Source: an uncultured Bacilli bacterium | GTDB taxonomy: Bacteria; Bacillota_I; Bacilli_A; ML615J-28; CAG-313 | NCBI GenBank assembly: GCA_934133195.1 | Contig: CAKPAZ010000002.1 | Location: 35,450-99,449 of the forward strand | Direction of reading: 5' to 3' | Length of the DNA stretch: 64,000 nucleotides | Notes under the pieces: model-generated | The model's input: the letters and a program-made list of their open reading frames with translations, nothing else | Databases searched by the model: none | Told to the model about the DNA's origin: nothing | Translations under genes and position numbers: made by a program | Shown: piece after piece, positions 33,290 to 42,345 of the stretch | How positions within the stretch are numbered: position 1 is the stretch's first letter | Layout of the letters: each line of letters begins with the position of its first letter

Positions 33290-33577
33290 TTATTTATTGC
33301 CTTCCTTTTCTAAAATTTCAAGCATTTGAGCATATATTTCTTCTGGAACCACTGTTTCTAGATGTCTATCTAGAATTCTTTTCTTTTGTGATGCTAAAAT
33401 AACAGTTTTATTTTTAGTTACATATGCACCATGTCCGCGAACCTTACCGGTTAAATCTACAACAACACTACCTTCTGGAGTTCTTACAACTCTAAACATT
33501 TCCATCTTTGGGTGTTGTTCATTTGTTACAACGCATTTTCTAAGGGGAATCTTTTTAACTTTTTGTTGTTCTTTCAC
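33290..33577 (-). CDS. rnpM: RNase P modulator RnpM (YlxR, DUF448)
   Basis: A 95-residue YlxR-family protein. The signature PLRKCVVTNEQHPKMEMFRVVRTPEG is followed by the conserved VVDLTGKVRGHGAYVTK. YlxR of Bacillus binds the RNase P RNA and modulates its activity. It lies between nusA and ylxQ, the standard position. One of the cysteines typical of the C..C motif is replaced (CVVTNEQ rather than CxxCR). Confidence 0.94.
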   Translation of the reverse strand: MKEQQKVKKIPLRKCVVTNEQHPKMEMFRVVRTPEGSVVVDLTGKVRGHGAYVTKNKTVILASQKKRILDRHLETVVPEEIYAQMLEILEKEGNK

Positions 33578-33586
33578 GCTATCACC

Positions 33587-34678
33587 TTAAATTGTATATA
33601 CGTTTGGTTTAAATTTAATACCTTGTTCGTAGGCTTGGCTTTCACTTCTAATGTCAATTTTCCATCCTGTAACTTGTGAAGCAAGACGAGCATTTTGACC
33701 ACCACGTCCAATTGCTAGAGAGAATTGATCATCTGGTACAATTACTGTTGATTTCTTTTCATCACCATCACTAATTAGTACACTAATTACACGTGCAGGA
33801 GTAAGTGATTCCGCAATTAATTTAACTGGATCATCATTCCATTCAAAAATATCAATTCTTTCACCATTTAATGCTTCATTAATTTGTTTAATACGAGCAC
33901 CTTGGATACCTACACAAGCACCCTTAGCATCTACATTTATATTATTACTCTTAATACCAATCTTTGTACGATTACCAGGTTCACGAGCAATACCGATTAC
34001 TTCAATTACACCGCTTGCAACTTCAGGAACATATGTTTCAAGAAGACGTTTAATTAAATCACGATGAGTTCTTGATACATATACCTTTGGTCCACGTCCA
34101 GTTTCCTCTACTTTAGTAATACAAACCTTTATTTGAGAACCAACTACATAGTTTTCACCAGGGATAGTTTCTTCAACTGGAAGTACTGTATGTGTATCCA
34201 TTCCTAAATCAATTACAACACGATTTGTTACTGCAACAATGGTCGCAGTTATGATTTCGCCTTCTTTAGCACTGAAATACTCAAATGCACGTTTGCCACA
34301 TACTTCTTTTAATCCTTGAATTAAGATTGCTTTAAATCTTGTAGCACCTTTTCGGCCAATTGAGTTAATGCTAATTTCAGTTCTAAATTCTGATCCTGAG
34401 CGAACTCTTGCACGCATTTCTTTTGCTTCATCTAATAATATTTGACCTTCTGGACCTTCAGGGTCAATTTCATCAACAACTCTAAAAGTTTGGAAAACTC
34501 TTATTTTCTTTTGTTCTTCATTAAATTCAACAGTTACTTCACCTTTTGCACCTTCAAGTTTGCATGCTTTAATCATAGCTGTAGTAACAACATTAAATAC
34601 ATCTTCTAATTCTAAATGTTTTTCATTTGCGATATTAACTAATTCTTCATAAAAGCCCTTACTGATCATTTTCTTCAT
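33587..34678 (-). CDS. nusA: Transcription termination/antitermination factor NusA
   Basis: A 363-residue RNA-polymerase-binding factor. The N-terminal domain (1-125) contains LEDVFNVVTTAMIKACK; the S1 domain starts near GEIITATIVAVTNRVVIDLG; two KH domains follow (VDAKGACVGIQGARIKQI and FSLAIGRGGQNARLASQVTGWKIDI). It lacks the acidic C-terminal repeats of proteobacterial NusA, as normal for Bacillota. The start lies 20 bases inside the end of rimP, indicating translational coupling. NusA affects pausing, termination and antitermination. Confidence 0.97.
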   Translation of the reverse strand: MKKMISKGFYEELVNIANEKHLELEDVFNVVTTAMIKACKLEGAKGEVTVEFNEEQKKIRVFQTFRVVDEIDPEGPEGQILLDEAKEMRARVRSGSEFRTEISINSIGRKGATRFKAILIQGLKEVCGKRAFEYFSAKEGEIITATIVAVTNRVVIDLGMDTHTVLPVEETIPGENYVVGSQIKVCITKVEETGRGPKVYVSRTHRDLIKRLLETYVPEVASGVIEVIGIAREPGNRTKIGIKSNNINVDAKGACVGIQGARIKQINEALNGERIDIFEWNDDPVKLIAESLTPARVISVLISDGDEKKSTVIVPDDQFSLAIGRGGQNARLASQVTGWKIDIRSESQAYEQGIKFKPNVYTI

Positions 34679-35159
34679 TCTCCTTAAAATTTACGGCTAA
34701 ACGTATTTTTGCGATATTATCTTTATTAATTATTATTTCCTTTGTTCTAGTTTTAATAACTGCATTTATTGTAACTGTGTTTTCATCATATGCTAATAAA
34801 TATCCATAAAACTCTTTTAAGTTACTTGCTTCTTTAATTTTTTGATATGTTGAAATATATATATATTTATTTAACGCTCTTTCATAATCTTTAGTAGTTA
34901 CAAGTTCTCTTTCTGCACCTAAACTTGAAACTTCTAAGTAGTAGCCATCGGGAAGTAAATCATTAATTAAATCAAGAATTTCTTCATTGATTGTCGCAAC
35001 TTCATCAATGTCTAAAATGAAAGTTTCTGGATCATCGATAATAATTACAATTTTATCAATCCCATATTCTTTTACTTTTTTAATACTTACTAATTCTTTT
35101 TGATGCTTCTCTAAAACACTCAGTGTTTTTAGTTTCATTTCCTCTAGATTTACAGTCAT
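34659..35159 (-). CDS. rimP: Ribosome maturation factor RimP
   Basis: A 166-residue protein with the RimP alpha-beta N-terminal domain, containing YYLEVSSLGAERELVTTKDYERAL, and the C-terminal SH3-like barrel (FYGYLLAYDENTVTI). It assists 30S assembly. The ATG at 35159 follows AAAGGTGAT; a GTG three codons upstream is less well placed. It is the first gene of rimP-nusA-rnpM-ylxQ-infB-rbfA-uvrC, driven by the promoter at 35236-35264. Confidence 0.95.
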   Translation of the reverse strand: MTVNLEEMKLKTLSVLEKHQKELVSIKKVKEYGIDKIVIIIDDPETFILDIDEVATINEEILDLINDLLPDGYYLEVSSLGAERELVTTKDYERALNKYIYISTYQKIKEASNLKEFYGYLLAYDENTVTINAVIKTRTKEIIINKDNIAKIRLAVNFKENEENDQ

Positions 35160-35188
35160 CTTTATCACCTTTCTTAAACATTTAAAAA

Positions 35189-35209
35189 GTGAGTACTAAA
35201 CGTGCTCAC
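35189..35209 (-). other. Short hairpin in the rimP leader
   Basis: Complementary arms GTGAG (35189-35193) and CTCAC (35205-35209) enclose an 11-base loop in the roughly 70-base 5' UTR of rimP. There is no T-run, so it is not a terminator; it may be an mRNA stability or regulatory element. Confidence 0.35.
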
Positions 35210-35235
35210 CAACAATTAATATCTCATACATTATT

Positions 35236-35264
35236 ATGATATCATACTTTCTAATAAAAGTCAA
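35236..35264 (-). promoter_or_regulatory. Sigma-A promoter of the rimP-uvrC operon
   Basis: Minus-strand TTGACT (35259-35264) and TATCAT (35236-35241) with exactly 17 bases between them. Confidence 0.75.
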
Positions 35265-35365
35265 CTAAAACCTATTTTTTCTTTTTATTTAGAAAGAAAT
35301 AGAAAAAATATTTATGAAATTCAATTGTTTTGTTAATTGATAATTTCCTAGTAATAGTTAATTAC

Positions 35366-35394
35366 TTGATTAAATTAGAAAAATATCGTATAAT
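35366..35394 (+). promoter_or_regulatory. Promoter of the nucleoside kinase gene
   Basis: TTGATT (35366-35371) and TATAAT (35389-35394), spacing 17, 28 bases before the start codon. Confidence 0.75.
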
Positions 35395-35421
35395 ATTCAC
35401 ACATAGAAAAGGAATGAGATT

Positions 35422-37080
35422 ATGCTAGAAATTTATATTAATGGAATCAAAAAAGAAGTTCCTGAAGGAACTATGGTATTAGATTTACTACCAGATTTTG
35501 AAAGAACAAATTATTTAGTTTGTCAAATAAATAATCAGATTAAAGAATTAAGATTTTGTTTGACAGAAAAACACAATGGAGCTCATATTGAATTTAAAGG
35601 CTTAGAAATTATGGAAGGTGGAAAAGCATATGAAGCAAGTTTAAGACTTGTTATTGCGATGGCTTTTTATAACTTATATCCTGATCTTCACATTAGATTT
35701 AGTTATAATGTTTCACGTTCAATCATGTGTGAAATACTTTCAAAAGGAATTCATATTACTAATGTCTGTGATGAAATAAAAAAAGAAGTCGCAAGAATTA
35801 TTAAATTAAATCTTCCAATTGAAAGAATTACTCTAACTAAACCTGAAGCTGTTGAACTTTATAAAAAGTTTAATCATTGTGACAAAATTGATATTTTAAA
35901 ATATCGCCCTGATCAAACTATTCATGTTCATAAAGTTGGCGATTATTACAACTATATGAATGCTTATGTAGTTCCATCTACAGGATGCTTAAAAGAATAT
36001 GTAATTAGACCTTATAGTCCTGGTTTGATTATTCAGTATCCTCGTTATGAATTAGGTGCCAAAATTCCTCATTTTGTTGAAGAATCAACATATGGTAAAA
36101 CCCTTAGACAAGCTTACAAATGGGGAAGAATGACTCATAGTCAAACTATTGTTGATATAAACAAAAAGATTGAAGAAGGTAATATCGTTGATTTTATTCA
36201 AATGTGCGAATCAAAGCATAATAATATGCTTGCAGAACTTGGAGAGATTATTTCTAAAGATATTGAAAATATTCGACTAATTGCTATTGCGGGACCATCT
36301 TCTAGTGGAAAAACTACATTTTGTAATCGTTTAAGAATTGAACTTATGTCAAAAGGTATTAACCCTGTTATGATTTCAATGGATAATTATTATCTAACAA
36401 GAAGTGAAATTGCTAAAATACAAAATACTACACCTGATGCAGTAGACTTAGAACATATCAATACTCTTGACATAGACCTATTTAACCGTAACCTATTTGA
36501 TTTAATCAATGGTGAAGAAGTAACACTTCCTGTGTTTAATTTTTCTAAAGGTATTCGTGAAGTTGGAGAAACAATTAAGATCGATAATAATACTCCAATT
36601 ATCATTGAAGGAATTCATGCTTTAAATGAAAAACTTACTTCTTCTATTCCAAAGCATCAAAAGTTTAAAATTTACATTGCTCCTCAAGCTCAAATTAATA
36701 TCGACAATCATTCACCACTTTCTACTACTGACTTACGTTTAATTAGACGTATAGTTCGTGATATGAAATTTAGAAATTGTCCAGCTGCAGGAACCATAGA
36801 TATGTGGCCATCTGTTCGTGAAGGTGAATTCAAATGGATATATCCTAACCAAGAGGGTGCAAACTATGTCTTTAACTCTGAATTAACATATGAACTTGCG
36901 GTACTAAGAACTCAAGCTCTACCAGCATTAAGAGAGATTAAGCCAACTGATCCTGAGTACTTAGTAGCTAACCGACTTATTAAGTACCTTAAATATTTTA
37001 GACCAATTGAAGATGAAAGTTTAATTCCATGTAATTCTTTATTAAGAGAATTCATTGGCGGAAGTTGTTTTAAAGTTTGA
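35422..37080 (+). CDS. Uridine kinase-like nucleoside kinase fused to TGS and ThrRS-type domains
   Basis: A 552-residue protein. A TGS-like domain (about 1-65) is followed by a module related to the second additional (editing-like) domain of threonyl-tRNA synthetase (about 70-270, with VHKVGDYYNYMNAYVVPSTG). The kinase domain (about 285-480) has the P-loop GPSSSGKTTF and the MDNYY and IIEGIHALN motifs of the Udk/phosphoribulokinase family. This fused architecture is common in Bacillota and is usually called nucleoside kinase or uridine kinase; it lacks aminoacylation function. The ATG follows AAGGAATGAG. It is followed after 36 bases by trxA, which has its own TATAAT. Confidence 0.9.
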   Translation: MLEIYINGIKKEVPEGTMVLDLLPDFERTNYLVCQINNQIKELRFCLTEKHNGAHIEFKGLEIMEGGKAYEASLRLVIAMAFYNLYPDLHIRFSYNVSRSIMCEILSKGIHITNVCDEIKKEVARIIKLNLPIERITLTKPEAVELYKKFNHCDKIDILKYRPDQTIHVHKVGDYYNYMNAYVVPSTGCLKEYVIRPYSPGLIIQYPRYELGAKIPHFVEESTYGKTLRQAYKWGRMTHSQTIVDINKKIEEGNIVDFIQMCESKHNNMLAELGEIISKDIENIRLIAIAGPSSSGKTTFCNRLRIELMSKGINPVMISMDNYYLTRSEIAKIQNTTPDAVDLEHINTLDIDLFNRNLFDLINGEEVTLPVFNFSKGIREVGETIKIDNNTPIIIEGIHALNEKLTSSIPKHQKFKIYIAPQAQINIDNHSPLSTTDLRLIRRIVRDMKFRNCPAAGTIDMWPSVREGEFKWIYPNQEGANYVFNSELTYELAVLRTQALPALREIKPTDPEYLVANRLIKYLKYFRPIEDESLIPCNSLLREFIGGSCFKV

Positions 37081-37116
37081 TAAAGTGGATATAATATAAT
37101 TATAAATGGAGGGAAT

Positions 37117-37434
37117 ATGAAACTACAACATATTAAACAAGATGAATTTAACAAAGAAGTACTAAGCAGCACAACACCTGTTGTTGTTGATTTCTATGCA
37201 GATTGGTGTGGCCCATGTCAAATGTTAGGGCCAGTACTTGAAGAAATTGCTGAAGAACATCAAAACATTAAAATTGTAAAAGTTAATGTTGATAATGCTC
37301 AAGAATTATGCCGTGAATATGGCATCTTCAGTATTCCTCATGTTATCATTTTTAAAGAAGGCAAAAAAATCGATAATTTTGTTGGATTCCAATCAAAAGA
37401 AAAAGTACTTGATGTTTTAAAAAAGTATATGTAA
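37117..37434 (+). CDS. trxA: Thioredoxin
   Basis: A 105-residue thioredoxin with the active site WCGPC in VVDFYADWCGPCQMLGP, the cis-Pro motif SIPHVIIF and normal length. It reduces cytoplasmic disulfides with electrons from thioredoxin reductase. The ATG follows GGAGGG, and TATAAT at 37090-37095 suggests a separate promoter although its -35 is weak. It converges on a thioredoxin-reductase-like gene and shares a terminator with it; this neighbourhood hints at functional pairing. Confidence 0.96.
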   Translation: MKLQHIKQDEFNKEVLSSTTPVVVDFYADWCGPCQMLGPVLEEIAEEHQNIKIVKVNVDNAQELCREYGIFSIPHVIIFKEGKKIDNFVGFQSKEKVLDVLKKYM

Positions 37435-37438
37435 AAAG

Positions 37439-37473
37439 AACCGGATTAGCGTAAAAGTTAATCCGGTTTTCTT
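37439..37473. terminator. Bidirectional terminator between trxA and the reductase gene
   Basis: Perfect 10-bp arms AACCGGATTA (37439-37448) and TAATCCGGTT (37459-37468), followed by a T-rich tract on the plus strand and flanked by A's on the left that serve the minus strand. Confidence 0.9.
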
Positions 37474-38330
37474 TTTAAATATTCACTAATTGATGTTGCG
37501 GCTATCATTCCTTCATACACCGCTTTATTTACTTGATATGGTTGTTCTAAAATATCACCACAAGCAAAAATTCCTTTTACTGATGTTTCCATCTTATTAT
37601 TTACTACAAGATGATTATTTGAAAATTCTAGTCCAACTTTGCGTGAAAATTCATATGCTCCAGGAGTTTTCCAAGCAACAAATAATCCTGGGACTTTTAT
37701 TTTAGTTTCATCTTCAAACTCTATTTCTTCAAGTTTTCCTTCGCCTAGAAATTTCTTAATTTTTCTTGTTTCAACTTTTATATCATCAGTTATTACAAAA
37801 TTAGGTGTTTCTCCATTTGTTAGAATAGTAACACTCTTGGCAATATGTTGAAGTTCATGAGCCTCTGATAGTGCATATGGACCATATCCTAAAACATAGA
37901 CATCTTGATTACGATAGAAAAAACCATCACAAATTGCACAAAAACTAATGTTTGTATCAACATATTCTTTTATATTGCTGATCATAGGAATTGACCTTGA
38001 GGTTCCTGTTGCAAGAACGATTGTTTTTGCAAAAAAGCTATCTGATGTTGTTTCAACTGTAAACTTAGGAATACTTTGATAATCTGATTTTATGTTTAAA
38101 ACTTCAGTTATATCAAAGGGAATGTTTAAATGTTCTAATTGTTTTATTCCTAAATCATATAATTCTTTTCCTGTTATTTCCGGAAATCCATAGTAATTTT
38201 CTATTACCTTAGCCTTTTTTAATGCACTATCATTTGTTGATAAAACTAGCACATCAAATCCACTTCTTTTTAAATATACAGCAGCAGAAACACCAGATGG
38301 GCCAGAACCAATAATTATTGTATCATACAT
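37458..38330 (-). CDS. Thioredoxin-reductase-like flavoprotein
   Basis: A 290-residue FAD/NAD(P)H oxidoreductase of the TrxB family. The FAD motif is IIIGSGPSGVSAAVYLKRSG, the redox pair is CAIC in FCAICDGFFY, the NAD(P) motif is VLGYGPYALSEAHELQ, and the C-terminal FAD motif is GIFACGDI. It is slightly shorter than typical TrxB (about 310), and its pyridine-nucleotide motif lacks the usual GGGDSA form and the basic residues for NADPH, so cofactor preference is uncertain. It may be the reductase for TrxA across the shared terminator, or a related enzyme. It lies 12 bases after the DUF6320 gene and could be the last gene of that unit. Confidence 0.88.
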   Translation of the reverse strand: MYDTIIIGSGPSGVSAAVYLKRSGFDVLVLSTNDSALKKAKVIENYYGFPEITGKELYDLGIKQLEHLNIPFDITEVLNIKSDYQSIPKFTVETTSDSFFAKTIVLATGTSRSIPMISNIKEYVDTNISFCAICDGFFYRNQDVYVLGYGPYALSEAHELQHIAKSVTILTNGETPNFVITDDIKVETRKIKKFLGEGKLEEIEFEDETKIKVPGLFVAWKTPGAYEFSRKVGLEFSNNHLVVNNKMETSVKGIFACGDILEQPYQVNKAVYEGMIAATSISEYLKRKPD

Positions 38331-38342
38331 ATAAATACCTCA

Positions 38343-39041
38343 CTAGATATGGAATCTTTTCTTGAATTCATCCTTAGTAGCTCTATCACCAAAGATAAAC
38401 ATTCCAATAATTGTTAGTACTGCATATAATGCACTTGCAATACTTGGCCATAAGACTAACTTATCATTTAATATAAATAATGGTTTAACCGATTTAGTAA
38501 ATGAAAGAATCAATGGTAAAGTACCAACCAATGCCACAGCAATTAAATATAACATATAATCTTTGTAACGCATAGTTTTAATAAATATTAATAAGGTTAT
38601 AGAAAATATTGTTCCAATCATTATAAATGGTAAAGCATATGGTGTTAACCAATGAACATTTGGAGTTATAAGCTGAATTTGGAGTAACAATATTGTTATC
38701 GCAAGGGCTTGTAAAACTAGTTTTAAAGCTATGTTACGTCTTGAAATAATGGTTCCTTTAATTAATACCCATAAATAGATAATGCCACCTAATACTACAA
38801 GCGACCATATTGTTCCGTTATATGTTAAAGCATTTACTACTGCACAAATACTACATGCCATAATTGATAGAAAAATAAAGACTTTTCTTGCCATATGAAG
38901 TTTTTCCTTTTTTGGTTTATATCCTTCGTATGGTTCAAATCCTGATGATGTTTTATTATTTTCTACTAATACATCTCTACACAAAGGGCATGTCATTCTA
39001 TTTGTATCAACATCTATATTACACTTATTACAATGTTTCAT
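38343..39041 (-). CDS. DUF6320-type zinc-ribbon membrane protein
   Basis: A 232-residue protein with an N-terminal zinc ribbon (CNKCNIDVD and CPLC, four cysteines) on the cytoplasmic side and about six transmembrane helices (from residue 53 onward). This layout and its position directly after an acetyltransferase-like gene fit DUF6320, a family of unknown function. The start overlaps the upstream gene's stop by four bases (ATGA), indicating coupled translation and probably a functional complex with that protein. Confidence 0.78.
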   Translation of the reverse strand: MKHCNKCNIDVDTNRMTCPLCRDVLVENNKTSSGFEPYEGYKPKKEKLHMARKVFIFLSIMACSICAVVNALTYNGTIWSLVVLGGIIYLWVLIKGTIISRRNIALKLVLQALAITILLLQIQLITPNVHWLTPYALPFIMIGTIFSITLLIFIKTMRYKDYMLYLIAVALVGTLPLILSFTKSVKPLFILNDKLVLWPSIASALYAVLTIIGMFIFGDRATKDEFKKRFHI

Positions 39042-40309
39042 GATTCCACCTCCAAATCATTTGATTGAACTGTTATTTGGAGTCCATCATTAACTAAATG
39101 ACGTACAAAGTTTTTTTGAAGAGTACGTTCAATTATTCTTGAAGTAAAAGTCAAAGTAATTTTATCATTATATGTTGATGCGGAAAGGTTAGTCGGACCA
39201 TCACTGTTTGCACCAATCATAAAATATATATTATCAACATATTTATAAAAATCTTTTGGAACTTTTATGATTCCAAGATTGGAAAAACTAATTGTGTTTA
39301 AATCACTTCCATAAGATTTATAACTTAAATTTAAAGCAATCTTCTTTATAAATAGAGGTAATATTCTAATAAAGAAGTTTTTTTCTATTTTAACATTAGA
39401 AACAAGACGTGATGTTAAATGTTCTTTTGTTAAATTTTCTTCAAAACTTTTTTTAGTTATATTTAAAACATCTTCAAATGTATAGTCTTGATTTAAATTC
39501 ATTTGAAGTGATGTTCTTATATAAAGCATAAAGTTTCTTAAGCTCTTACTACCAAAATATTTTCTTGCGTTAACTGGTGTAAATAACGTAATTGGTCTTT
39601 TTTTAGGATCATCATAAGTTTTTAATATTTCGTATAATAATACGCTTCCTAAATATTCTGTTACTGTTACTTGTTTTTTATTCACAAGTTCCTTTAAACT
39701 TTTGATATTCATCATAACATGAATTACGCCGACCCAGTTATCTTGATATTTTGTTCCTTTAATTTTGTAAGCTTTTGGCTCTTTATTAATTGTTTTTATT
39801 TTTGAATTATAGTTATAAACAAAACTATCTTGACCTTCATCAGACAATTGTTCATATTCAGTTGTCATTATTGAACCATCATTTATTATTTCTTTATTAT
39901 CTAATTGTAAATAATAAAAGATAATTGTTTTAAAAAATTCAATTCCCCCATTACCATCACTTAATGCATGAAACATTTCTAGTGAGATTCTTTTTTTACT
40001 ATATTCAACACAAAACATAAATTTATTATGTTCATCTGTGTTGATGGTATCAAACAATTGTGGTGATTCAACTCTAATTAATGGTTGTAAATCATTGTGT
40101 TCAAAATAATACCAAAATGTTCCCCTTTTTAATTTTACCGAATACATTGGAAAACGAGTTAAAGCAGTATGAACAGCTTCTTTTAAAAGTTCTGGTTTAA
40201 CTTCTTCTTTTAATACAGCTGATAATCTAAAATAATTACTTGAGTCATTATGTGAGATTGCTGGAAAGATTTTTGCAGCATTATCTAGTTTATACCATTT
40301 TTCACTCAT
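39038..40309 (-). CDS. Condensation/alcohol-acetyltransferase-like acyltransferase
   Basis: A 423-residue protein with the acyltransferase signature HALSDGNGG (HxxxDG) near residue 115, plus the fold's mid-protein TLFTPVNARKYFGSKSLRNF, corresponding to the second-half bridging strand of the chloramphenicol-acetyltransferase/condensation superfamily. It most resembles bacterial proteins called alcohol acetyltransferase (AATase). The chemistry would be transfer of an acyl group to an alcohol, amine or lipid headgroup; donor and acceptor are unknown. The coupled DUF6320 membrane protein suggests a membrane-associated substrate. AGGGGAAAC precedes the ATG. Confidence 0.8.
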   Translation of the reverse strand: MSEKWYKLDNAAKIFPAISHNDSSNYFRLSAVLKEEVKPELLKEAVHTALTRFPMYSVKLKRGTFWYYFEHNDLQPLIRVESPQLFDTINTDEHNKFMFCVEYSKKRISLEMFHALSDGNGGIEFFKTIIFYYLQLDNKEIINDGSIMTTEYEQLSDEGQDSFVYNYNSKIKTINKEPKAYKIKGTKYQDNWVGVIHVMMNIKSLKELVNKKQVTVTEYLGSVLLYEILKTYDDPKKRPITLFTPVNARKYFGSKSLRNFMLYIRTSLQMNLNQDYTFEDVLNITKKSFEENLTKEHLTSRLVSNVKIEKNFFIRILPLFIKKIALNLSYKSYGSDLNTISFSNLGIIKVPKDFYKYVDNIYFMIGANSDGPTNLSASTYNDKITLTFTSRIIERTLQKNFVRHLVNDGLQITVQSNDLEVES

Positions 40310-40324
40310 TGTTTCCCCTCCTTT

Positions 40325-41074
40325 TTATTTTTTTAGTTCATATAATACAATTGAAGATGCAGCTAATACATTTAGTGATTCTACATCATTTTGCATTTCT
40401 ATTTTAATATTTTTATCCATTAGTTTAATTATTTCTTCGTTCATTCCTCTTGCTTCATTTCCAAAACATACCGCATACTTTTTACAATGCTTAATGCTTT
40501 CTAAATTTACTGAATTATCAAGAGTTGTACCAAAACATATTATTCCATTCTTTTTCAATTTAGAAATTAATGTTTCTAAATTACCATAATAAAATGGAAT
40601 CTTAAAGATTGAACCTTGTGTAGCTCTTATGGACTTTTCGTTATATATATCAACAGTATCACTTGACATATATATAGCATCATATCCAAGAGCAGCTGCA
40701 GTACGTACTATTGACCCTAAGTTACCAGGATCATTAACATTATCTAAAAGTACAATTTTTATAGAATCCTTTTTTAAATCAAGTGGTGAGTTTTCTTTCA
40801 TTCTTACTACTCCGATGATTCCTTGAGGATTGATTGTTGTTGATAATTTTTTAATAATTTGTTCTGTAACTAGATATTGTTCACAATTTTTAAATTGATT
40901 AAAGTCTTTTTCATTTGTTGTGAAAATACAATCAAGTTGATTATGTTTATAAGCTTCTTCAACAAGATGGTATCCTTCAACAATAAATTGATGTTTACTT
41001 GTTCTTACCTTTTTATCATGTAATTTATCAACTAATTTTATTGTTTCATTTTGAAGTGATTGTATAACTTTCAT
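40325..41074 (-). CDS. SpoU/TrmH-family rRNA/tRNA 2'-O-methyltransferase
   Basis: A 249-residue SPOUT methyltransferase. Its N-terminal L30e-like substrate-binding domain (about 1-95) precedes the knot domain with motif 1 NDPGNLGSIVRTA, motif 2 CFGNEARGM and motif 3 VESLNVLAASSIVLYE. These are complete, so it should be an active ribose 2'-O-methylase acting on rRNA or tRNA; exact target (23S RlmB-like or a paralog) cannot be told. It sits 7 bases after a membrane-protein gene and 15 bases before the acetyltransferase-like gene. Confidence 0.92.
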   Translation of the reverse strand: MKVIQSLQNETIKLVDKLHDKKVRTSKHQFIVEGYHLVEEAYKHNQLDCIFTTNEKDFNQFKNCEQYLVTEQIIKKLSTTINPQGIIGVVRMKENSPLDLKKDSIKIVLLDNVNDPGNLGSIVRTAAALGYDAIYMSSDTVDIYNEKSIRATQGSIFKIPFYYGNLETLISKLKKNGIICFGTTLDNSVNLESIKHCKKYAVCFGNEARGMNEEIIKLMDKNIKIEMQNDVESLNVLAASSIVLYELKK

Positions 41075-41081
41075 ATTTCAC

Positions 41082-41873
41082 CTATATTTGACGTTTAAAA
41101 AATAAAAATACATTAATTTCACAACCAACTAACCATAAAACAAAAGTTAGCCAAGTTACATACCAATATCCTGTAATGATTGATACGATCAAATAAATAG
41201 TTGTAAATAACGCAAGTAGATTTAAACAATTTCTAATTAATCTTGTATATGGCTTTTTATTTGGATATAAAAAACTATCTACAAATACATAGGCACTTCC
41301 TACCACAAATATAACTAGCCAAGCAGGATGCCAAATTTTGATGTTTTTGTATATTGAACAGTAAAGGCTAGGTACTGTGTATAAAGCTACTGCAAATGTT
41401 AGGAATGAAAGTCCTAAGAATACTCTTGTTAACACATTAAAGTTCATTTTTTTACAATATGTAAAAGTAAATAATGCTGTAATCCATAAGAAAATAATCG
41501 ATGGTGCTAAAACAATAAAATATGTTTTCTTGAAACTATTTACAACAAATTTACTAACAATCATATATATAAGAATTATTATTAAAAAATAAATTGTTCC
41601 AAAAATACTAAATCCCATCAATTTATCTTTTAATATTTTTTTACTTGATTCAACTTCTAAATCATGAAGAACTTGTTTATATGATGACATCATAACGGCC
41701 ATACATTCTTTATATTTTTGATTTTCCGTTCCTGTTTGTAAATCATTGTATTTATCTAAAACTATTGACAATAGTTCTTCTTTTAAATCTAATACTTCTT
41801 TTGTCTTAGGATAATAAGAAAATTTTCTTTCAATTACTCTTTTTATACGATTTATTGTACGAGGATCACTCAT
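41082..41873 (-). CDS. PadR-associated multi-pass membrane protein
   Basis: A 263-residue protein. The first 90 residues are soluble and helical (KRVIERKFSYYPKTKEVLDLKEELLS...), resembling the N-terminus of DUF1700/DUF1048-type partners of PadR regulators, followed by six or so membrane helices to the C-terminus. Function unknown; such proteins often accompany PadR in envelope-stress modules. The preferred start is the third of three closely spaced Met codons at 41873, eight bases after AGGTGG within the end of padR; the two genes overlap by eight bases. Confidence 0.72.
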   Translation of the reverse strand: MSDPRTINRIKRVIERKFSYYPKTKEVLDLKEELLSIVLDKYNDLQTGTENQKYKECMAVMMSSYKQVLHDLEVESSKKILKDKLMGFSIFGTIYFLIIILIYMIVSKFVVNSFKKTYFIVLAPSIIFLWITALFTFTYCKKMNFNVLTRVFLGLSFLTFAVALYTVPSLYCSIYKNIKIWHPAWLVIFVVGSAYVFVDSFLYPNKKPYTRLIRNCLNLLALFTTIYLIVSIITGYWYVTWLTFVLWLVGCEINVFLFFKRQI

Positions 41874-42207
41874 CGTCATCACCACCTAAAATTAAGTTAT
41901 TTAATATATGGTTTACTTCTTTCCATTCAATTATTTTTTGTTGGTAATATTCTTTACCACGTTCTGTTATATGGTAGTACTTACGACGAGCACCAGTGTT
42001 TTCTTCACCCCAATATGTGGTAATTAGACCATCGTTTTCCATTCTTTTGATAGTAGTATAAATCGTAGCATCTTTTAAATCAAAGATACCACCACCACGT
42101 TCATTTATGCTTTTTAATACAGCATATCCATAGCTATCGTTATTTATCAATATTGCTAGAATGATTGTTTCTGTATTTCCTCTTAACATTTCACTTGAAT
42201 ATTTCAT
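41866..42207 (-). CDS. PadR-family transcriptional regulator
   Basis: A 113-residue winged-helix regulator. The PadR core is ILAILINNDSYGYAVLKSIN, followed by DATIYTTIKRMENDGLITTYWGE and the wing GARRKYYHITERGKEYYQ. It is a short PadR (s1 subfamily) with a one-helix dimerisation tail. Members repress their own operon and respond to small lipophilic molecules. It begins a close-packed run of six genes to 37458, and the palindrome at 42219-42231 is a candidate operator. Confidence 0.92.
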   Translation of the reverse strand: MKYSSEMLRGNTETIILAILINNDSYGYAVLKSINERGGGIFDLKDATIYTTIKRMENDGLITTYWGEENTGARRKYYHITERGKEYYQQKIIEWKEVNHILNNLILGGDDDE

Positions 42208-42218
42208 ATTTTACCTAC

Positions 42219-42231
42219 CTAATAACATTAG
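42219..42231. promoter_or_regulatory. Candidate PadR operator
   Basis: Perfect inverted repeat CTAAT-AAC-ATTAG, 12 bases before the padR start codon. A minus-strand TATCAT further upstream is a possible -10 without a good -35. Confidence 0.4.
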
Positions 42232-42295
42232 ATATATGATAGCATAAATTAGCGTTTTTTTCATTAAAATTGCAAAAATATATATTTACATATAT

Positions 42296-42329
42296 AAAAA
42301 AAGAATTAACCATTATTAGTGGTCAATTC
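42296..42329 (-). terminator. Terminator of the 1488-residue lipoprotein gene
   Basis: Arms GAATTAACCA (42303-42312) and TGGTCAATTC (42320-42329) pair with one G-U on the minus-strand RNA and are followed by a seven-base T-run. Confidence 0.85.
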
Positions 42330-42345
42330 TCTTTTTTGATTTTAA

